Source: Nocardia sp. CC227C
GTDB taxonomy: Bacteria > Actinomycetota > Actinomycetes > Mycobacteriales > Mycobacteriaceae
Reading direction: 5' to 3'
DNA length: 64,000 nt
NCBI RefSeq assembly: GCF_030767025.1
Contig: NZ_JASITE010000003.1
Span: 372,001-436,000 of the forward strand
Position 1 is the first letter of the stretch. The number at the start of each line of letters is the position of its first letter. A program made the position numbers and the translations under genes. The notes beneath the pieces were generated by a model that was given only the letters and a program-made list of their open reading frames with translations, had not been told where the DNA came from and ran no database searches. Positions 7,772 through 16,331 of this stretch are shown here, piece after piece.

Positions 7772-8902
7772 CTACATCACCGCCACGAGGATCACGATGA
7801 TGATCAGCAGGCCGATGAGCAGGCCGATGGCCACCGCGAGCGGGCCCGCATTGGGGCCGAGGCTGGCGAAGTCGATGCCCTTCGGCTTGCGCTGTGCCGC
7901 TGCGGGAGCGGCGGTTTGGGCGCGGGGCGGGCGGGGGAGCGGGGTGGAGTGCGGGCTGCGCAGACCCGCGGCGGAATTGCGGGCCGCCCAGGCGGGGATG
8001 GTGCCGTCCTCGGTGCGCACGGGTGCGCCGAGGATGTAGGGGGCGGTGCCGGGACCGAATGCGGCGGTGAGGATCTCGTTGCGGGCCTCGGTCATGGTGG
8101 GGCGGCGCTGCGGGGCCGGTTCCATCATGTGCAGCAGGGCCTGGGTGAGCGGCCCGGTGCGCTCCGGCGGAATGATCTGCGCCATGGCGGCTCGCTGCAC
8201 CACCGCGTCGCTGTCGTCGGAGAAGCCGTAGGGCGGCTGCCCCTCGATGGCGGTGTACAGCGTCGCGCCGAGCGAGAACACATCGCTGGCGCTGGTCGGC
8301 TGCGCCCCGCGCGCCACCTCCGGCGGCAGATAGGCGGGGGTGCCGGTGATGACATCGGGATCGTCCATGCCGTCGCCGACGCCGCGGGAGATGCCGAAGT
8401 CGCTGAGCTTCACCATGCCCACCTCGTCGCCGCGGTCGGCGACGAGGATATTGCCGGGCTTGATATCGCGGTGCGTGATCCCGGCGGCGTGCGCGGCCGC
8501 GAGCGCGTCGGCCACCTGCGCGCCGATCTGCGCCACCTCGATGGGGGAGAGCCGGTCCACCAGCGCCAGCGCCTTGGCCACACTGCGCGAGGGCAGGTAC
8601 TCCATGACCAGCCACGGCTCGCCGGCCTCGAGCACCACGTCGTACACGGCGATGGCGTGCTCGTGCGAGAGCTTGGCCGCCACCCGGCCCTCGTGGACGA
8701 TCTGGTTGCGCACCGCCTCGGCCTGTTCCTCGCTCAGTCCGGCGGTGGTGAGCACCTGTTTGATGGCGACGTCGCGGTGGAGTAGGCGGTCGGTTGCCAG
8801 CCACACCGCGCCCATGCCGCCGCCGCCGATTTTGGACTGCAGACGGTAGCGGCCGGCCACCAGGTAATCGGGGCCGACGATGGGACGGGCGCGTTCGGTC
8901 AC
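7772..8902 (-). CDS. Membrane-anchored serine/threonine protein kinase (Pkn type)
   Basis: 376 residues from GTG 8902. This start is preferred because a -10 box (TACCCT) ends exactly 6 bases upstream, suggesting a leaderless message; ATG 8926 is the alternative. The N-terminal Hanks-type kinase shows a Gly loop (IGGGGMGAVW), the catalytic Lys (VAIKQVL), HRDIKPGNILV, DFG (LSDFGISRG) and the TPAYLPPE activation/P+1 motif. A Pro/Ala-rich linker leads to a single C-terminal transmembrane helix (AIGLLIGLLIIIVILVAV) with only one residue after it. There is therefore no external sensor domain such as PASTA or NHL repeats. Substrates are unknown; it has no adjacent phosphatase. Confidence 0.9.
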   Translation of the reverse strand: MTERARPIVGPDYLVAGRYRLQSKIGGGGMGAVWLATDRLLHRDVAIKQVLTTAGLSEEQAEAVRNQIVHEGRVAAKLSHEHAIAVYDVVLEAGEPWLVMEYLPSRSVAKALALVDRLSPIEVAQIGAQVADALAAAHAAGITHRDIKPGNILVADRGDEVGMVKLSDFGISRGVGDGMDDPDVITGTPAYLPPEVARGAQPTSASDVFSLGATLYTAIEGQPPYGFSDDSDAVVQRAAMAQIIPPERTGPLTQALLHMMEPAPQRRPTMTEARNEILTAAFGPGTAPYILGAPVRTEDGTIPAWAARNSAAGLRSPHSTPLPRPPRAQTAAPAAAQRKPKGIDFASLGPNAGPLAVAIGLLIGLLIIIVILVAVM

Positions 8903-9008
8903 GGGTGCAGGGTAGCGGAAAACCATCCCGACGGGCCTGCTTCGAAACTCGTCGTGTGCGCCACTCCCCCTTGACGTGACCGAGGTGTCGGGTTCTACTG
9001 GATTGAAC

Positions 9009-9024
9009 TCGAACGTATATTCGA
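9009..9024 (+). promoter_or_regulatory. LexA/SOS box upstream of imuA'
   Basis: TCGAAC-gtat-ATTCGA matches the actinobacterial LexA palindrome TCGAAC-N4-GTTCGA with one mismatch. It lies 75 bp before the imuA' start. The second half of the mutasome, dnaE2, has a perfect copy, supporting damage-induced co-regulation. Confidence 0.75.
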
Positions 9025-9098
9025 ATTTTGTGGGTAGCTGGATCGGTGCTGGGTATGGGATCCGGTAGCGGCGGATCCATCGGTGGGAGAGGTGGACG

Positions 9099-9899
9099 AT
9101 GATGGGTTCGGCTGGGCAGGTGCGGGGGCAGCAGCTCGAGCAGCTGCGGCGGCGGATGGCCGCGATCCCGGCCCGCGGCGCGGACCCGGCCGGACGTGTC
9201 CCGGTTTCCGGTGCGCCGCGGCGGGAGGCGCTGCCCGTCCCGCCCGCGCTGGCAGGCCTGCTGCCCGAGGGCGGGTTGGCCAAGGGGTCGGTGGTCGCCT
9301 ACACCGGCGCCAGCTCCCTGCTCTCCGGTTTGCTGGCCGCCGTGACCGGTGCCGGTGGGCATGCCGCCGCGGTCGGGCTGCCCCGTCTCGGCCTGCTGGC
9401 CGCCGCCGAAATGGGAGCCCAGCTGGGTCGGCTGGCCGTGGTGGCGGATCCCGGCCCCGACCGCCTGGAGGTGGCCTCGGTACTGCTGGACGGTCTGGAC
9501 CTGGTCGTCCTCGGCCTCGACGGAGCCTCCGTCCCCCCGTCGCGGGCCCGCGTGCTCTCCGCCCGCGCCCGCAGCCGGAGTTCCACCCTCGTGGTCACGG
9601 GCGGCTCCTGGTCCGGCCCCTCCCTGCGCATCGACACCAAGGTCACCGGCTACGACGGCCTCGGCCGCGGCTGTGGCCGCCTGCGCACCGTCCGCCTCGA
9701 CGTCGCCGTCCGCGGCCGATCCCTCCCGCCCCGCCACGGCAGTCTCGCCACCTTCCCCCGCAACGGCCGCGTCGAATGGGAGCACGCACCGGTCGAAACC
9801 CTCCGCCCCGCCCACCCCGAACCCGCCCGCCCCACCGGCACCGCCGCGGAATCCCTCCGCGCCCCGGCCGATCCGACCGCGCGCCATGCGGCTTCGTGA
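9099..9899 (+). CDS. imuA': ImuA'-like mutasome accessory protein
   Basis: 266 residues from ATG 9099 (GGGAGAGG upstream; an ATG at 9102 is also possible). It resembles a RecA-fold protein without a clear Walker A: after a basic N-terminus comes LPEGGLAKGSVVAYTGASSLLSGLLAA, then LGRLAVVADPGPDRLEVASVLLDGLDLVVLGL. The C-terminus is Pro/Arg-rich. In mycobacteria ImuA' works with ImuB and DnaE2 in error-prone translesion synthesis after DNA damage. imuB follows 135 bp downstream on the same strand, and a LexA box lies upstream. The assignment rests on this context and on the ImuA/SulA-like pattern. Confidence 0.85.
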   Translation: MMGSAGQVRGQQLEQLRRRMAAIPARGADPAGRVPVSGAPRREALPVPPALAGLLPEGGLAKGSVVAYTGASSLLSGLLAAVTGAGGHAAAVGLPRLGLLAAAEMGAQLGRLAVVADPGPDRLEVASVLLDGLDLVVLGLDGASVPPSRARVLSARARSRSSTLVVTGGSWSGPSLRIDTKVTGYDGLGRGCGRLRTVRLDVAVRGRSLPPRHGSLATFPRNGRVEWEHAPVETLRPAHPEPARPTGTAAESLRAPADPTARHAAS

Positions 9900-10034
9900 A
9901 CGGGAGCGCACCGGCGCGGGAATGCGCGCGCCGAATTGCCGGCGGTTGTCCCGGGATGTCGGCGCTGCGGGCTGTTCGCGCCGGACCGGCACGGCCGCGG
10001 TGCTTTTCGCCGTGATGGGGGTCGGAGTGCTCGG

Positions 10035-12155
10035 ATGGCCGGGGTGAGTGGGCGGGCTGCGTCTCGGGTGCTGGCGGTGTGGTGCCCGGATTGGCCCGCG
10101 GTGGCGGCGGCGGCCGTGGCGGGGGTGCCGGTGACTCGGCCGGTGGGGGTGTTCTCGGCGAATCGGGTGGTGGCCTGTACGGCGGTGGCTCGGGCCGAGG
10201 GGGTGCGGCGCGGGTTGCGGCGACGGGAAGCGCAGGCTCGGTGCCCGGAACTGTTCGTGGTGCAGGATGATCCGGATCGGGATGCGCGGGCGTTCGAGCC
10301 GGTGGTCGCGGCCGTGGATGCGACGGTGCCGGGGGTGGAGGTGCTGCGGCCGGGGCTGCTGGTGTCGGCGGCGCGGGGCGCGGCGCGGTATTTCGGGTCG
10401 GAGGAGGCGGCGGCGGAGCGGCTGGTGGACGCGGTGGCGGCGATCGGGGCGGAATGCCAGATCGGGATCGCCGACGAGCTGTCGACGGCGGTGTTCGCCG
10501 CGCGGCGCGCCACCCTGGTGCCGCCCGGACGCGGCGCGGACTTCCTCGCACCGCTGCCGGTGGGCGAACTCGCGGTGGAACCCGCCCTGTCCGGCCCGGG
10601 CCGCGCGGATCTGGTGGATCTGCTGCACCGCTTGGGATTGCGCCGCATCGGCGACTTCGCGGCGCTCGCGCCCGCCGAGGTGTCCTCCCGCTTCGGCGCG
10701 GATGCCATTGCCGCACACCGCTGTGCGCGCGCCCGTCCCGAACGCCGCCCGGGCGCCCGGCCGCCCGCCGCCGACCTCACCGTGGCATACCGCTGCGATC
10801 CGCCCATCGACCGCGTGGACGCCGCCGCCTTCGCGGGCCGCATGCTCGCCGCCCGGCTGCACGAGCGCCTCGCCGCCGCCGGGGTGGCCTGCACTCGCCT
10901 GACCATCCAAGCGGAAACCGCTGCCGGAGAACGCCTCTCCCGCACCTGGCGCTGCGCCGAACCCCTCACCCCCGACAGCACCGCCGACCGCATCCGCTGG
11001 CAACTCGACGGCTGGCTCACCCATCGCGCCCATGGCGGCGACCCGGCGGACCCGCCCGCGGACGCGTGGTCCCGCCCGATCGGCCGTGGTGCACAGGCGA
11101 TACCGCACGCCGCCGGACGCGATACACCGGCCGCACCCGAGCAGCCCGCGGATGCGGTCGCGCGTGATCGGTTCCCCGAGACCGCTGGGCGCGGGTGGCC
11201 TTCCGATACGGCTGCGCCGGGGCAGTCCGTGTCGGGAGTGAGGGGGCGGTCCGAGCAGCACCCGTACGGTACGCACGATGCTCGGTCCGGACGAGGTGCG
11301 GCACGGGCGCGGTTCGCTTCCGGTGCAAGCGATGCCGCAGCCGGGCGTGGTCCGGATGCGCCGCGTGCGGGAGTGGGGAAGTCCGGGCCGGTCGATACCC
11401 CTTTCGGACGTGGTCGGGATGCGCCGCGTGCGGGAGTGGAGAAGTCCGGGCCGGTCGATACCCCTTTCGGGTGCGGTCCGGATGCGTCGCGTACGGGCGC
11501 GGAGGACGCCGGGCCGGTCGATGCGCGCGGGCGCACCCCACGTGCGGGGCGGCGCGGTGCCCGGCGGGAGGCCGCGCCCACCGCCCCCATCACCCTGTTG
11601 CGCCTGGAACCCGTCGAGGTGGTGTCGGTGGGTGCGCTGCAACTCGGCCTGTGGGGCGGGGTCGGGGAAGAGGAGGCGCGGGCACGCCGGGCGCTGGCCC
11701 GTGTGCAGGGACTGCTGGGCGGGGAGGCGGTGCGGGTGGGGGTGCTCAGCGGCGGCCGCGGCCCCGAGGAGCGGATCACCATGGTGACCCTCGGCGAGGA
11801 ACCGGTGCCCGCGGCCGATCCGGCGCAACCGTGGCCGGGTCGGCTGCCCGAGCCCGCCCCCGCCGTCATCCTGGCCCATCGCCCGCGGGTCCGGCTGGAG
11901 GCGGCCGACGGTACCCCGGTCTGGGTCACCGACCGCGGCCTCTTCACCACCGATCCGGCCCACCTGCACTGGGGTTCCCGCAGCTGGAGGTTGCTCGGCT
12001 GGGCCGGACCCTGGCCCCTCGACGACCGCTGGTGGACCCACCGGTCCCAGCACGGCTACGTGGCCCGCGCCCAGGTGCTGCTGGACGGCGACACCCGCGC
12101 CCTGCTCCTGCTCGCCTACGACCACGCCTGGCATGTGGAGGGCCTCTACGAGTGA
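10035..12155 (+). CDS. imuB: ImuB, catalytically inactive Y-family polymerase homologue
   Basis: 706 residues from ATG 10035 with GGAG 8 bases upstream; an in-frame ATG at 9936 would add an Arg-rich stretch and is less likely. The N-terminal Y-family-like region (VLAVWCPDWPAVAAA...) includes SANRVVACTAVARAEGVRRG and a little-finger-like domain to about residue 330. ImuB is known to lack polymerase activity and to act as the adaptor that recruits DnaE2 and the beta clamp. A low-complexity linker (about residues 340-515) carries three tandem 21-residue repeats. The C-terminal region (ITLLRLEPVEVVSVGALQLGLWGG) contains a QLGLWGG stretch that could be the clamp-binding motif. The gene is unusually long because of the linker. 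Confidence 0.9.
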   Translation: MAGVSGRAASRVLAVWCPDWPAVAAAAVAGVPVTRPVGVFSANRVVACTAVARAEGVRRGLRRREAQARCPELFVVQDDPDRDARAFEPVVAAVDATVPGVEVLRPGLLVSAARGAARYFGSEEAAAERLVDAVAAIGAECQIGIADELSTAVFAARRATLVPPGRGADFLAPLPVGELAVEPALSGPGRADLVDLLHRLGLRRIGDFAALAPAEVSSRFGADAIAAHRCARARPERRPGARPPAADLTVAYRCDPPIDRVDAAAFAGRMLAARLHERLAAAGVACTRLTIQAETAAGERLSRTWRCAEPLTPDSTADRIRWQLDGWLTHRAHGGDPADPPADAWSRPIGRGAQAIPHAAGRDTPAAPEQPADAVARDRFPETAGRGWPSDTAAPGQSVSGVRGRSEQHPYGTHDARSGRGAARARFASGASDAAAGRGPDAPRAGVGKSGPVDTPFGRGRDAPRAGVEKSGPVDTPFGCGPDASRTGAEDAGPVDARGRTPRAGRRGARREAAPTAPITLLRLEPVEVVSVGALQLGLWGGVGEEEARARRALARVQGLLGGEAVRVGVLSGGRGPEERITMVTLGEEPVPAADPAQPWPGRLPEPAPAVILAHRPRVRLEAADGTPVWVTDRGLFTTDPAHLHWGSRSWRLLGWAGPWPLDDRWWTHRSQHGYVARAQVLLDGDTRALLLLAYDHAWHVEGLYE
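11344..11532 (+). repeat. 63-bp tandem repeat, three copies, inside imuB
   Basis: Three consecutive 63-bp units, with period fixed by 'ggatgcg' at 11354, 11417 and 11480. They encode 21-residue repeats of the pattern GRGPDAPRAGVGKSGPVDTPF. The first two copies are nearly identical and the third has diverged. They lie in the disordered linker between the polymerase-like core and the C-terminal part of ImuB. Confidence 0.9.
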
Positions 12156-12166
12156 CTCGGACCCGC

Positions 12167-12519
12167 TCACGCCGAACGCGGCGGATCGAGCACGACCTCG
12201 TCGCCCATGTAGATCCCGGCTTGCCCATATAGATCCCGGACTGGGCGAGGTATATCCCGGACTCGACGAGCCGTGCCGCGACCGTGGACACCGCGTACAG
12301 CATGGTGAGCGTGGCGAGCACCAGGCGGACTCCCGCCGTCACCACGCGGACTTCCGCCGTGAACTCGATGCCGTCCATCCGGTGGGTCCGGAGCGTCGCG
12401 CCGATGGTCACCGCGACCAGGGTCAGGCCGAGGACGGTGTTGCCGAGCACGCCGAATCGGGGTCGGGTGAGGGCGTTGTCGGGCCGGTATTCCGCCGGTA
12501 GCGGCACGGTTCTCCGCAT
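12167..12519 (-). pseudogene. Frameshifted two-helix membrane protein with GIY repeats
   Basis: From ATG 12519 the frame reads MRRTVPLPAEY..., two hydrophobic helices (NTVLGLTLVAVTIGATL and VRLVLATLTMLYAVSTVAA), then ESGIYLAQSGIYMG. There the frame slips into a nonsense Arg-rich tail that runs antisense into imuB. Inserting one base at about 12221-12226 restores ...MGQAGIYMGDEVVLDPPRSA and a stop at 12167. The DNA has three 21-bp GIY-encoding repeats, and the slip falls at a repeat junction. It is either a real 1-nt deletion or a sequencing error. Function unknown; it diverges from the alpha/beta hydrolase. Confidence 0.7.
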
Positions 12520-12597
12520 ATCCGGAATCCGGGCAGGGATATGGTGCCGCACACAACCGGCGGCGCGGTGCGAGCGTGCCCCGTAGGCTGGCTGATC

Positions 12598-13404
12598 GTG
12601 GAGTCGACGGTCACCCGGGTCGCGTTCGAGGACGTGCTGATCGCCTATCGGGATTCCGGGGCGGCGTGGTCCGCGAATTCGGCCCTCGACGCATCGCCCG
12701 GCCGGACTGACAACGGTTCGGCGAGCGAGGTGCCGGTGGTGCTGGTGCACGGCATGGGCGGCGACGGCCACACCTGGGATCGGTTCGCGCGGCAGTTGGC
12801 GCGGCGCGGGCGGCGGGTGATCGTTCCGGATCTGCGCGGCCACGGGCGCAGTGCGCACGCCGACTCGTATCTGTTCGCCGAATTCGGTGGCGACCTGCTG
12901 CGGCTGTGTGACCGGATCGGTCTCGAATCGGCGGATTTCGTGGGTCATTCACTGGGCGGCTACGCGGTGTCGTGGCTGGCCATGCAGCGCCCGGAACTGG
13001 TGCGCCGCTTGGTGATCGAGGAGCAGCCGCTGCCGCTGCGCTCCGGTGACGAACAGGTGACGCTGACCCGGCGGCTGCCCTCGGTGCCGGAGCTGTGGCA
13101 CGCCACCACCAGCCTGCTGCGCCATCCGCGCGCCGTGCTCGCCTTCGACCGGTCCATGACCCGCACCGCCCTGGAACAGTTCCGCAAGCCGTATCCGGAA
13201 TGGTGGGAGGGTCTCGCGGAGATCACCGCCCCGACGCTGTTCCTGCGCGGCGGCCCCGGCGGCATGGTCGACCCGGACAAGGTCGAGCAGCTGCGCGCCG
13301 GCATCCCCGACTGCACCGTGCACACCTTCCGCTGCGGGCACAGCATCCACCGCGACCGCTACCACGAGTTCGAGGCGGCGGTGTTGCCGTTCCTCCGGCA
13401 CTGA
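12598..13404 (+). CDS. Alpha/beta hydrolase
   Basis: 268 residues. GTG 12598 has a -10 box (TAGGCT, 12584-12589) 8 bases upstream, which fits a leaderless message; the frame is open upstream to 12541. It has the oxyanion-hole HGMGG, DLRGHGRSA, the nucleophile elbow GHSLGG, and a C-terminal His in RCGHSIHRDRYHEF; the likely acid is in the MVDPDKV loop. It is a soluble, single-domain enzyme of normal length. The substrate cannot be predicted. The nearest neighbours (a frameshifted membrane gene, a YdeI-like gene) give no hint. Confidence 0.85.
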   Translation: MESTVTRVAFEDVLIAYRDSGAAWSANSALDASPGRTDNGSASEVPVVLVHGMGGDGHTWDRFARQLARRGRRVIVPDLRGHGRSAHADSYLFAEFGGDLLRLCDRIGLESADFVGHSLGGYAVSWLAMQRPELVRRLVIEEQPLPLRSGDEQVTLTRRLPSVPELWHATTSLLRHPRAVLAFDRSMTRTALEQFRKPYPEWWEGLAEITAPTLFLRGGPGGMVDPDKVEQLRAGIPDCTVHTFRCGHSIHRDRYHEFEAAVLPFLRH

Positions 13405-13563
13405 CCACGAGTGGGCGGCTCGCTCGACGGCATCGGCCACTGTTCCCCCGGCGTCGACCGGGATCGTGCGAGCGCGTCCGATTTCCGCCGGTGCTGCGCT
13501 GTCCGGGGCGGGACGGGTGGCCCGTTCGCGCCATGTGTCGGCGGCGTTTTCTACAGTGAGGTC

Positions 13564-14124
13564 GTGTCCGCATCAGATCGCCCGATCCTGTTCTTCGCCG
13601 GGGAGGCGGAGTTCCGGGAATGGCTGATGGCCAATCACGCCGCGATGGACGGGGTCTGGCTGAAATTCGCGAAGCGGGGCACCGGCCACATATCGCTCGA
13701 CTATGCCGGTGCGCTGCGGCAGGCGCTGTGCTTCGGCTGGATCGACGGGCAGGCGCGGCGGCTCGACGACGAGTTCTATCTGCAGAGCTTCACGCCGCGG
13801 CGGCCGCGCAGCCCGTGGTCGCAGCGCAATGTGGGCTATGCCGAGGAATTGATCGAACAGGGGCTCATGCATCCGGCCGGGCAGGCCGAGATAGACCGCG
13901 CCAAATCCGACGGCCGCTGGGACAATGCCTACGGCCGGGAGCTGCCCCAGGACTTCCTGGACGAGCTGGCGAGGCATCCGGAGGCGGCGGCGTTCTTCGA
14001 GACGCTGCCCGATCAGATCAGCGTCGAGATCGGCCAGCAGCTCGGGAGCGCGGTGCGGCCGGAGACCCGGGCGCGGCGGTTGGACCAGATGATTCGCAAA
14101 CTCATCGACGGGCAGCCGCTGTGA
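13564..14124 (+). CDS. YdeI/OmpD-associated family protein
   Basis: 186 residues from GTG 13564, with a TACAGT -10 box (13552-13557) 6 bases upstream, suggesting leaderless translation. Family hallmarks are visible: FREWLMANHAAMDGVWLKFAKRG, then LDYAGALRQALCFGWIDGQARRLDDEFYLQSFTPRRPRSPWSQRN and an alpha-helical C-terminus. Its stop overlaps the GTG of the sucrase/ferredoxin-like gene (GTGA), so the two are co-transcribed. YdeI-family proteins are small cytosolic proteins of uncertain function, linked in some bacteria to stress or peptide resistance. Confidence 0.85.
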   Translation: MSASDRPILFFAGEAEFREWLMANHAAMDGVWLKFAKRGTGHISLDYAGALRQALCFGWIDGQARRLDDEFYLQSFTPRRPRSPWSQRNVGYAEELIEQGLMHPAGQAEIDRAKSDGRWDNAYGRELPQDFLDELARHPEAAAFFETLPDQISVEIGQQLGSAVRPETRARRLDQMIRKLIDGQPL

Positions 14125-15134
14125 CCGCATTCGAGGGCCTGCCGTGTACGACGGCGGCGTGGGAGGTGCCGCTGCCCGGCAGCGCCACCCATGTCACCGG
14201 CTGGCTGTGCGTGGAGCAGCCCGGGGCGTGGGGGCGCGATGTGATCGGCGACGAGGTGCTCGGCCCCGACATCACCGCCGAACTGGCCGCCCGCACCAAG
14301 GCGGCCCATGTGCGTCCGACGCTCATCCGCAGGCCGGGCCGCCGCGAGTTCACCGGTGTCCGAACGGTATTGATCGCCAGCTCGCGTCCGGAGCACTCCT
14401 GGTGCGAGCGTTTCGAGATCACCGACCTGAAGCAGCTGCTCGACTTCGACCCGCATCTGCTCAACGGGCCGCCCCCGGGAATCGGTGTGCCCGTTGCCGA
14501 TCCGCCGGTGCTGGTCTGCGCCCACGGCAAACGCGACCAGTGCTGTGCCCGCCTCGGCCGTCCCGTCGCCGCCCGCCTGGCCGCCGCCCACCCCGGCCGC
14601 GTCTGGGAGTGCTCCCACACCGGCGGCCACCGCTTCGCCCCCGCCGTGGTGCTGCTCCCCTCCGGCCTCACCTACGGCCGCCTGACCGCCGCCGACGCCC
14701 TCGAAACGCTCGCCGCCGCCGACCGGAACATGCTGTCCCTGAACGGCTTCCGCGGCCGCAGCGGCCACACCCCGGTGCAGCAGGTGGCCGAGATCGCGGT
14801 CCGCGAACACCTGCTGGACACGGGCGACGACACCGCCGCGGCACTGGACGCCCTCACCGTGGCGACCGTTCCGGACCCGGAAGCGGTCGCCGCCCGCACC
14901 GGGGCATCCGGCCCGATGACGGCGGACGCCGACCACTCGATACCGCGGTGGCGCACCGCCGAAGCGGCCGACCCCGCCACCTTCGCGGGCGCGGCGCAGG
15001 TCGTCCACCGTGACGGCCGTCGTTGGCTGGTCACCGTCCACACCTCCGCCTACGCCCCACGTCAGGCCAGCTGCGGAGCCGCCCCCAAACCGGTCAGAGC
15101 ACTACACGCCGCCGAGATCCACCGGCTGGTGTGA
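14121..15134 (+). CDS. Sucrase/ferredoxin-like family protein
   Basis: 337 residues from GTG 14121, overlapping the upstream stop. It matches the sucrase/ferredoxin-like (thioredoxin-fold) family. An N-terminal Cys region (GLPCTTAAWEVPLPGSA) is followed by VLVCAHGKRDQCCARLGRP and VWECSHTGGHRFAPAVVLLPSG, whose Cys residues resemble the ligand set of thioredoxin-like [2Fe-2S] ferredoxins. The C-terminal third is less conserved. Likely an iron-sulfur redox protein with an unknown partner; sucrase activity is not implied. Confidence 0.8.
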   Translation: MTAFEGLPCTTAAWEVPLPGSATHVTGWLCVEQPGAWGRDVIGDEVLGPDITAELAARTKAAHVRPTLIRRPGRREFTGVRTVLIASSRPEHSWCERFEITDLKQLLDFDPHLLNGPPPGIGVPVADPPVLVCAHGKRDQCCARLGRPVAARLAAAHPGRVWECSHTGGHRFAPAVVLLPSGLTYGRLTAADALETLAAADRNMLSLNGFRGRSGHTPVQQVAEIAVREHLLDTGDDTAAALDALTVATVPDPEAVAARTGASGPMTADADHSIPRWRTAEAADPATFAGAAQVVHRDGRRWLVTVHTSAYAPRQASCGAAPKPVRALHAAEIHRLV

Positions 15135-15254
15135 GCCTCACCCCGGGCGCCACGACGACCTGTGCCGCACCGCTGCCGGTGCACCCGCTCACCGGATGGG
15201 CCGCCCCCGCACCTCGCGCCGGGACGGCCGCCCCCACCGGTTCCCCTCGCCGGG

Positions 15255-16223
15255 CTACCAGTGGGTGCCGGGGACGAGGCGGGCGGCGCGGCGCAGGGCG
15301 GTGCCGGTGGCGCGGACGGCGGGGGGCACTTCGCGGCGGTGGCGTTTCGGGGGCAGGATTTCCAGTTCCGTCGACTCCTCCGCTTGTTCGCCCTTGGCGG
15401 CGGGGGAGTCGGGCAGGGCGCGGTAGTAGCGGTGGAGAATGCGGTCCTTGATGCGCGGGGTGATGAGGGTGCCGTATTCGGCGAGGGTGCCCAGGGGGAC
15501 GTCGATGCGCTTGGGGCGGTCGGTGAGGGCGCGGACGATGGTGGCGGCGGCCCATTCGGGGGATTCCGAGGGGCCCTGCTTGCCGCTCGGGGCGATCATG
15601 GGGGTGCGCACCAGGGGCATGTGGATGGTGGTGAAAGTGATGTTGTCGGCCAGCATTTCGGCCGCGGTCACCTCGGCGAACTTGTCGAGGGCGGCCTTGG
15701 AGGCCAGGTAGGCGGCGAAGCGCGGCGTGGCGACCTGCACTCCGGCGCTGGAGATGTTCACGATGTGGCCGAACTTGCGCTCGCGCATCCGCGGCAGCAG
15801 GGCCAGCGTCATGCGTACCGCGCCGAAGTAGTTGACCGCCATGGTGCGCTCGAAGTCGTGCATGCGGTCGGTGGAGCGGTGCACGGCCCGGCGGATGGAG
15901 CGCCCGGCATTGTTGACCAGCATGTCCACGTGGTCGTGCGTGTCGAGGATCTGGGTGACCGCTTTCTCGACGGAGTCCTCGTCGGTGACATCGCACCGGT
16001 AGGCGTAGGCGTCGCCGCCCTCGGCCCGGATCTTCTCGACCACCGCGGCCAACTCCTCGGCGCGGCGGGCGAGCAGGAAGACCGTCGCCCCCTTCTCGGC
16101 CACCGCGAAGGCGGCCGCGCGGCCGATGCCGGAGGACGCGCCGGTGATGATGACGTGTCTGCCGGACAGGTCCCGGCGAGCGCGTCGACGGGCCCGGTAG
16201 CCGTCACCTGTCGTTTCGCTCAT
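15255..16223 (-). CDS. Short-chain dehydrogenase/reductase
   Basis: 322 residues from ATG 16223. It has the NAD(P) motif TGASSGIG, NNAG (LVNNAGRS), catalytic Ser in ISSAG, the YxxSK-type motif as YLASK (Tyr and Lys both present), and a C-terminal extension of about 60 residues that is basic and Pro-rich (PKRHRREVPPAVRATGTALRR). It resembles actinobacterial SDRs acting on lipids or ketones; the substrate is unknown. An in-frame extension upstream (to 16319) runs through the repeated mini-ORF element. The gene is probably expressed from a promoter near 16330-16360 through a translationally coupled 27-codon leader. Confidence 0.88.
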   Translation of the reverse strand: MSETTGDGYRARRRARRDLSGRHVIITGASSGIGRAAAFAVAEKGATVFLLARRAEELAAVVEKIRAEGGDAYAYRCDVTDEDSVEKAVTQILDTHDHVDMLVNNAGRSIRRAVHRSTDRMHDFERTMAVNYFGAVRMTLALLPRMRERKFGHIVNISSAGVQVATPRFAAYLASKAALDKFAEVTAAEMLADNITFTTIHMPLVRTPMIAPSGKQGPSESPEWAAATIVRALTDRPKRIDVPLGTLAEYGTLITPRIKDRILHRYYRALPDSPAAKGEQAEESTELEILPPKRHRREVPPAVRATGTALRRAARLVPGTHW

Positions 16224-16303
16224 GACGCCCCCTCGCTGGCGCTCGGCGGCGTCACGAGCGAGCGCTCGGCGGTGTCTTCTGGTCGCTCGCTTCGCTCGCT
16301 CAT
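16220..16303 (-). repeat. MIRU-like element carrying a 27-codon mini-ORF
   Basis: An ORF from ATG 16303 (MSERSERPEDT...) has a strong AAGGAG 6 bases upstream and ends in TGA overlapping the SDR's ATG (ATGA). The 11-bp sequence GTCATGAGCGA occurs at both ends of the 80-bp segment, as expected for insertion at, and duplication of, an ATGA site. Inside is an inverted repeat (GAGCGAGCG ... CGCTCGCTC). Mycobacterial interspersed repetitive units are known to sit at such coupled stop/start sites. The element separates the SDR start from the strong ribosome site. Confidence 0.6.
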
Positions 16304-16331
16304 GACTGCTCCTTTGCAAGTCGGTTGGCTC

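Noticed and set aside
7524..12170. A 1548-codon minus-strand frame over the kinase, imuA' and imuB genes
   Set aside because: It is antisense to imuA' and imuB and lies in another frame to the kinase; composition is Arg/His/Gly/Pro-rich, the usual shadow of GC-rich coding DNA, with no domain.
15131..15451. Plus-strand frame after the sucrase/ferredoxin-like gene
   Set aside because: Low-complexity Pro/Arg/Ala translation, antisense to the SDR 3' end.
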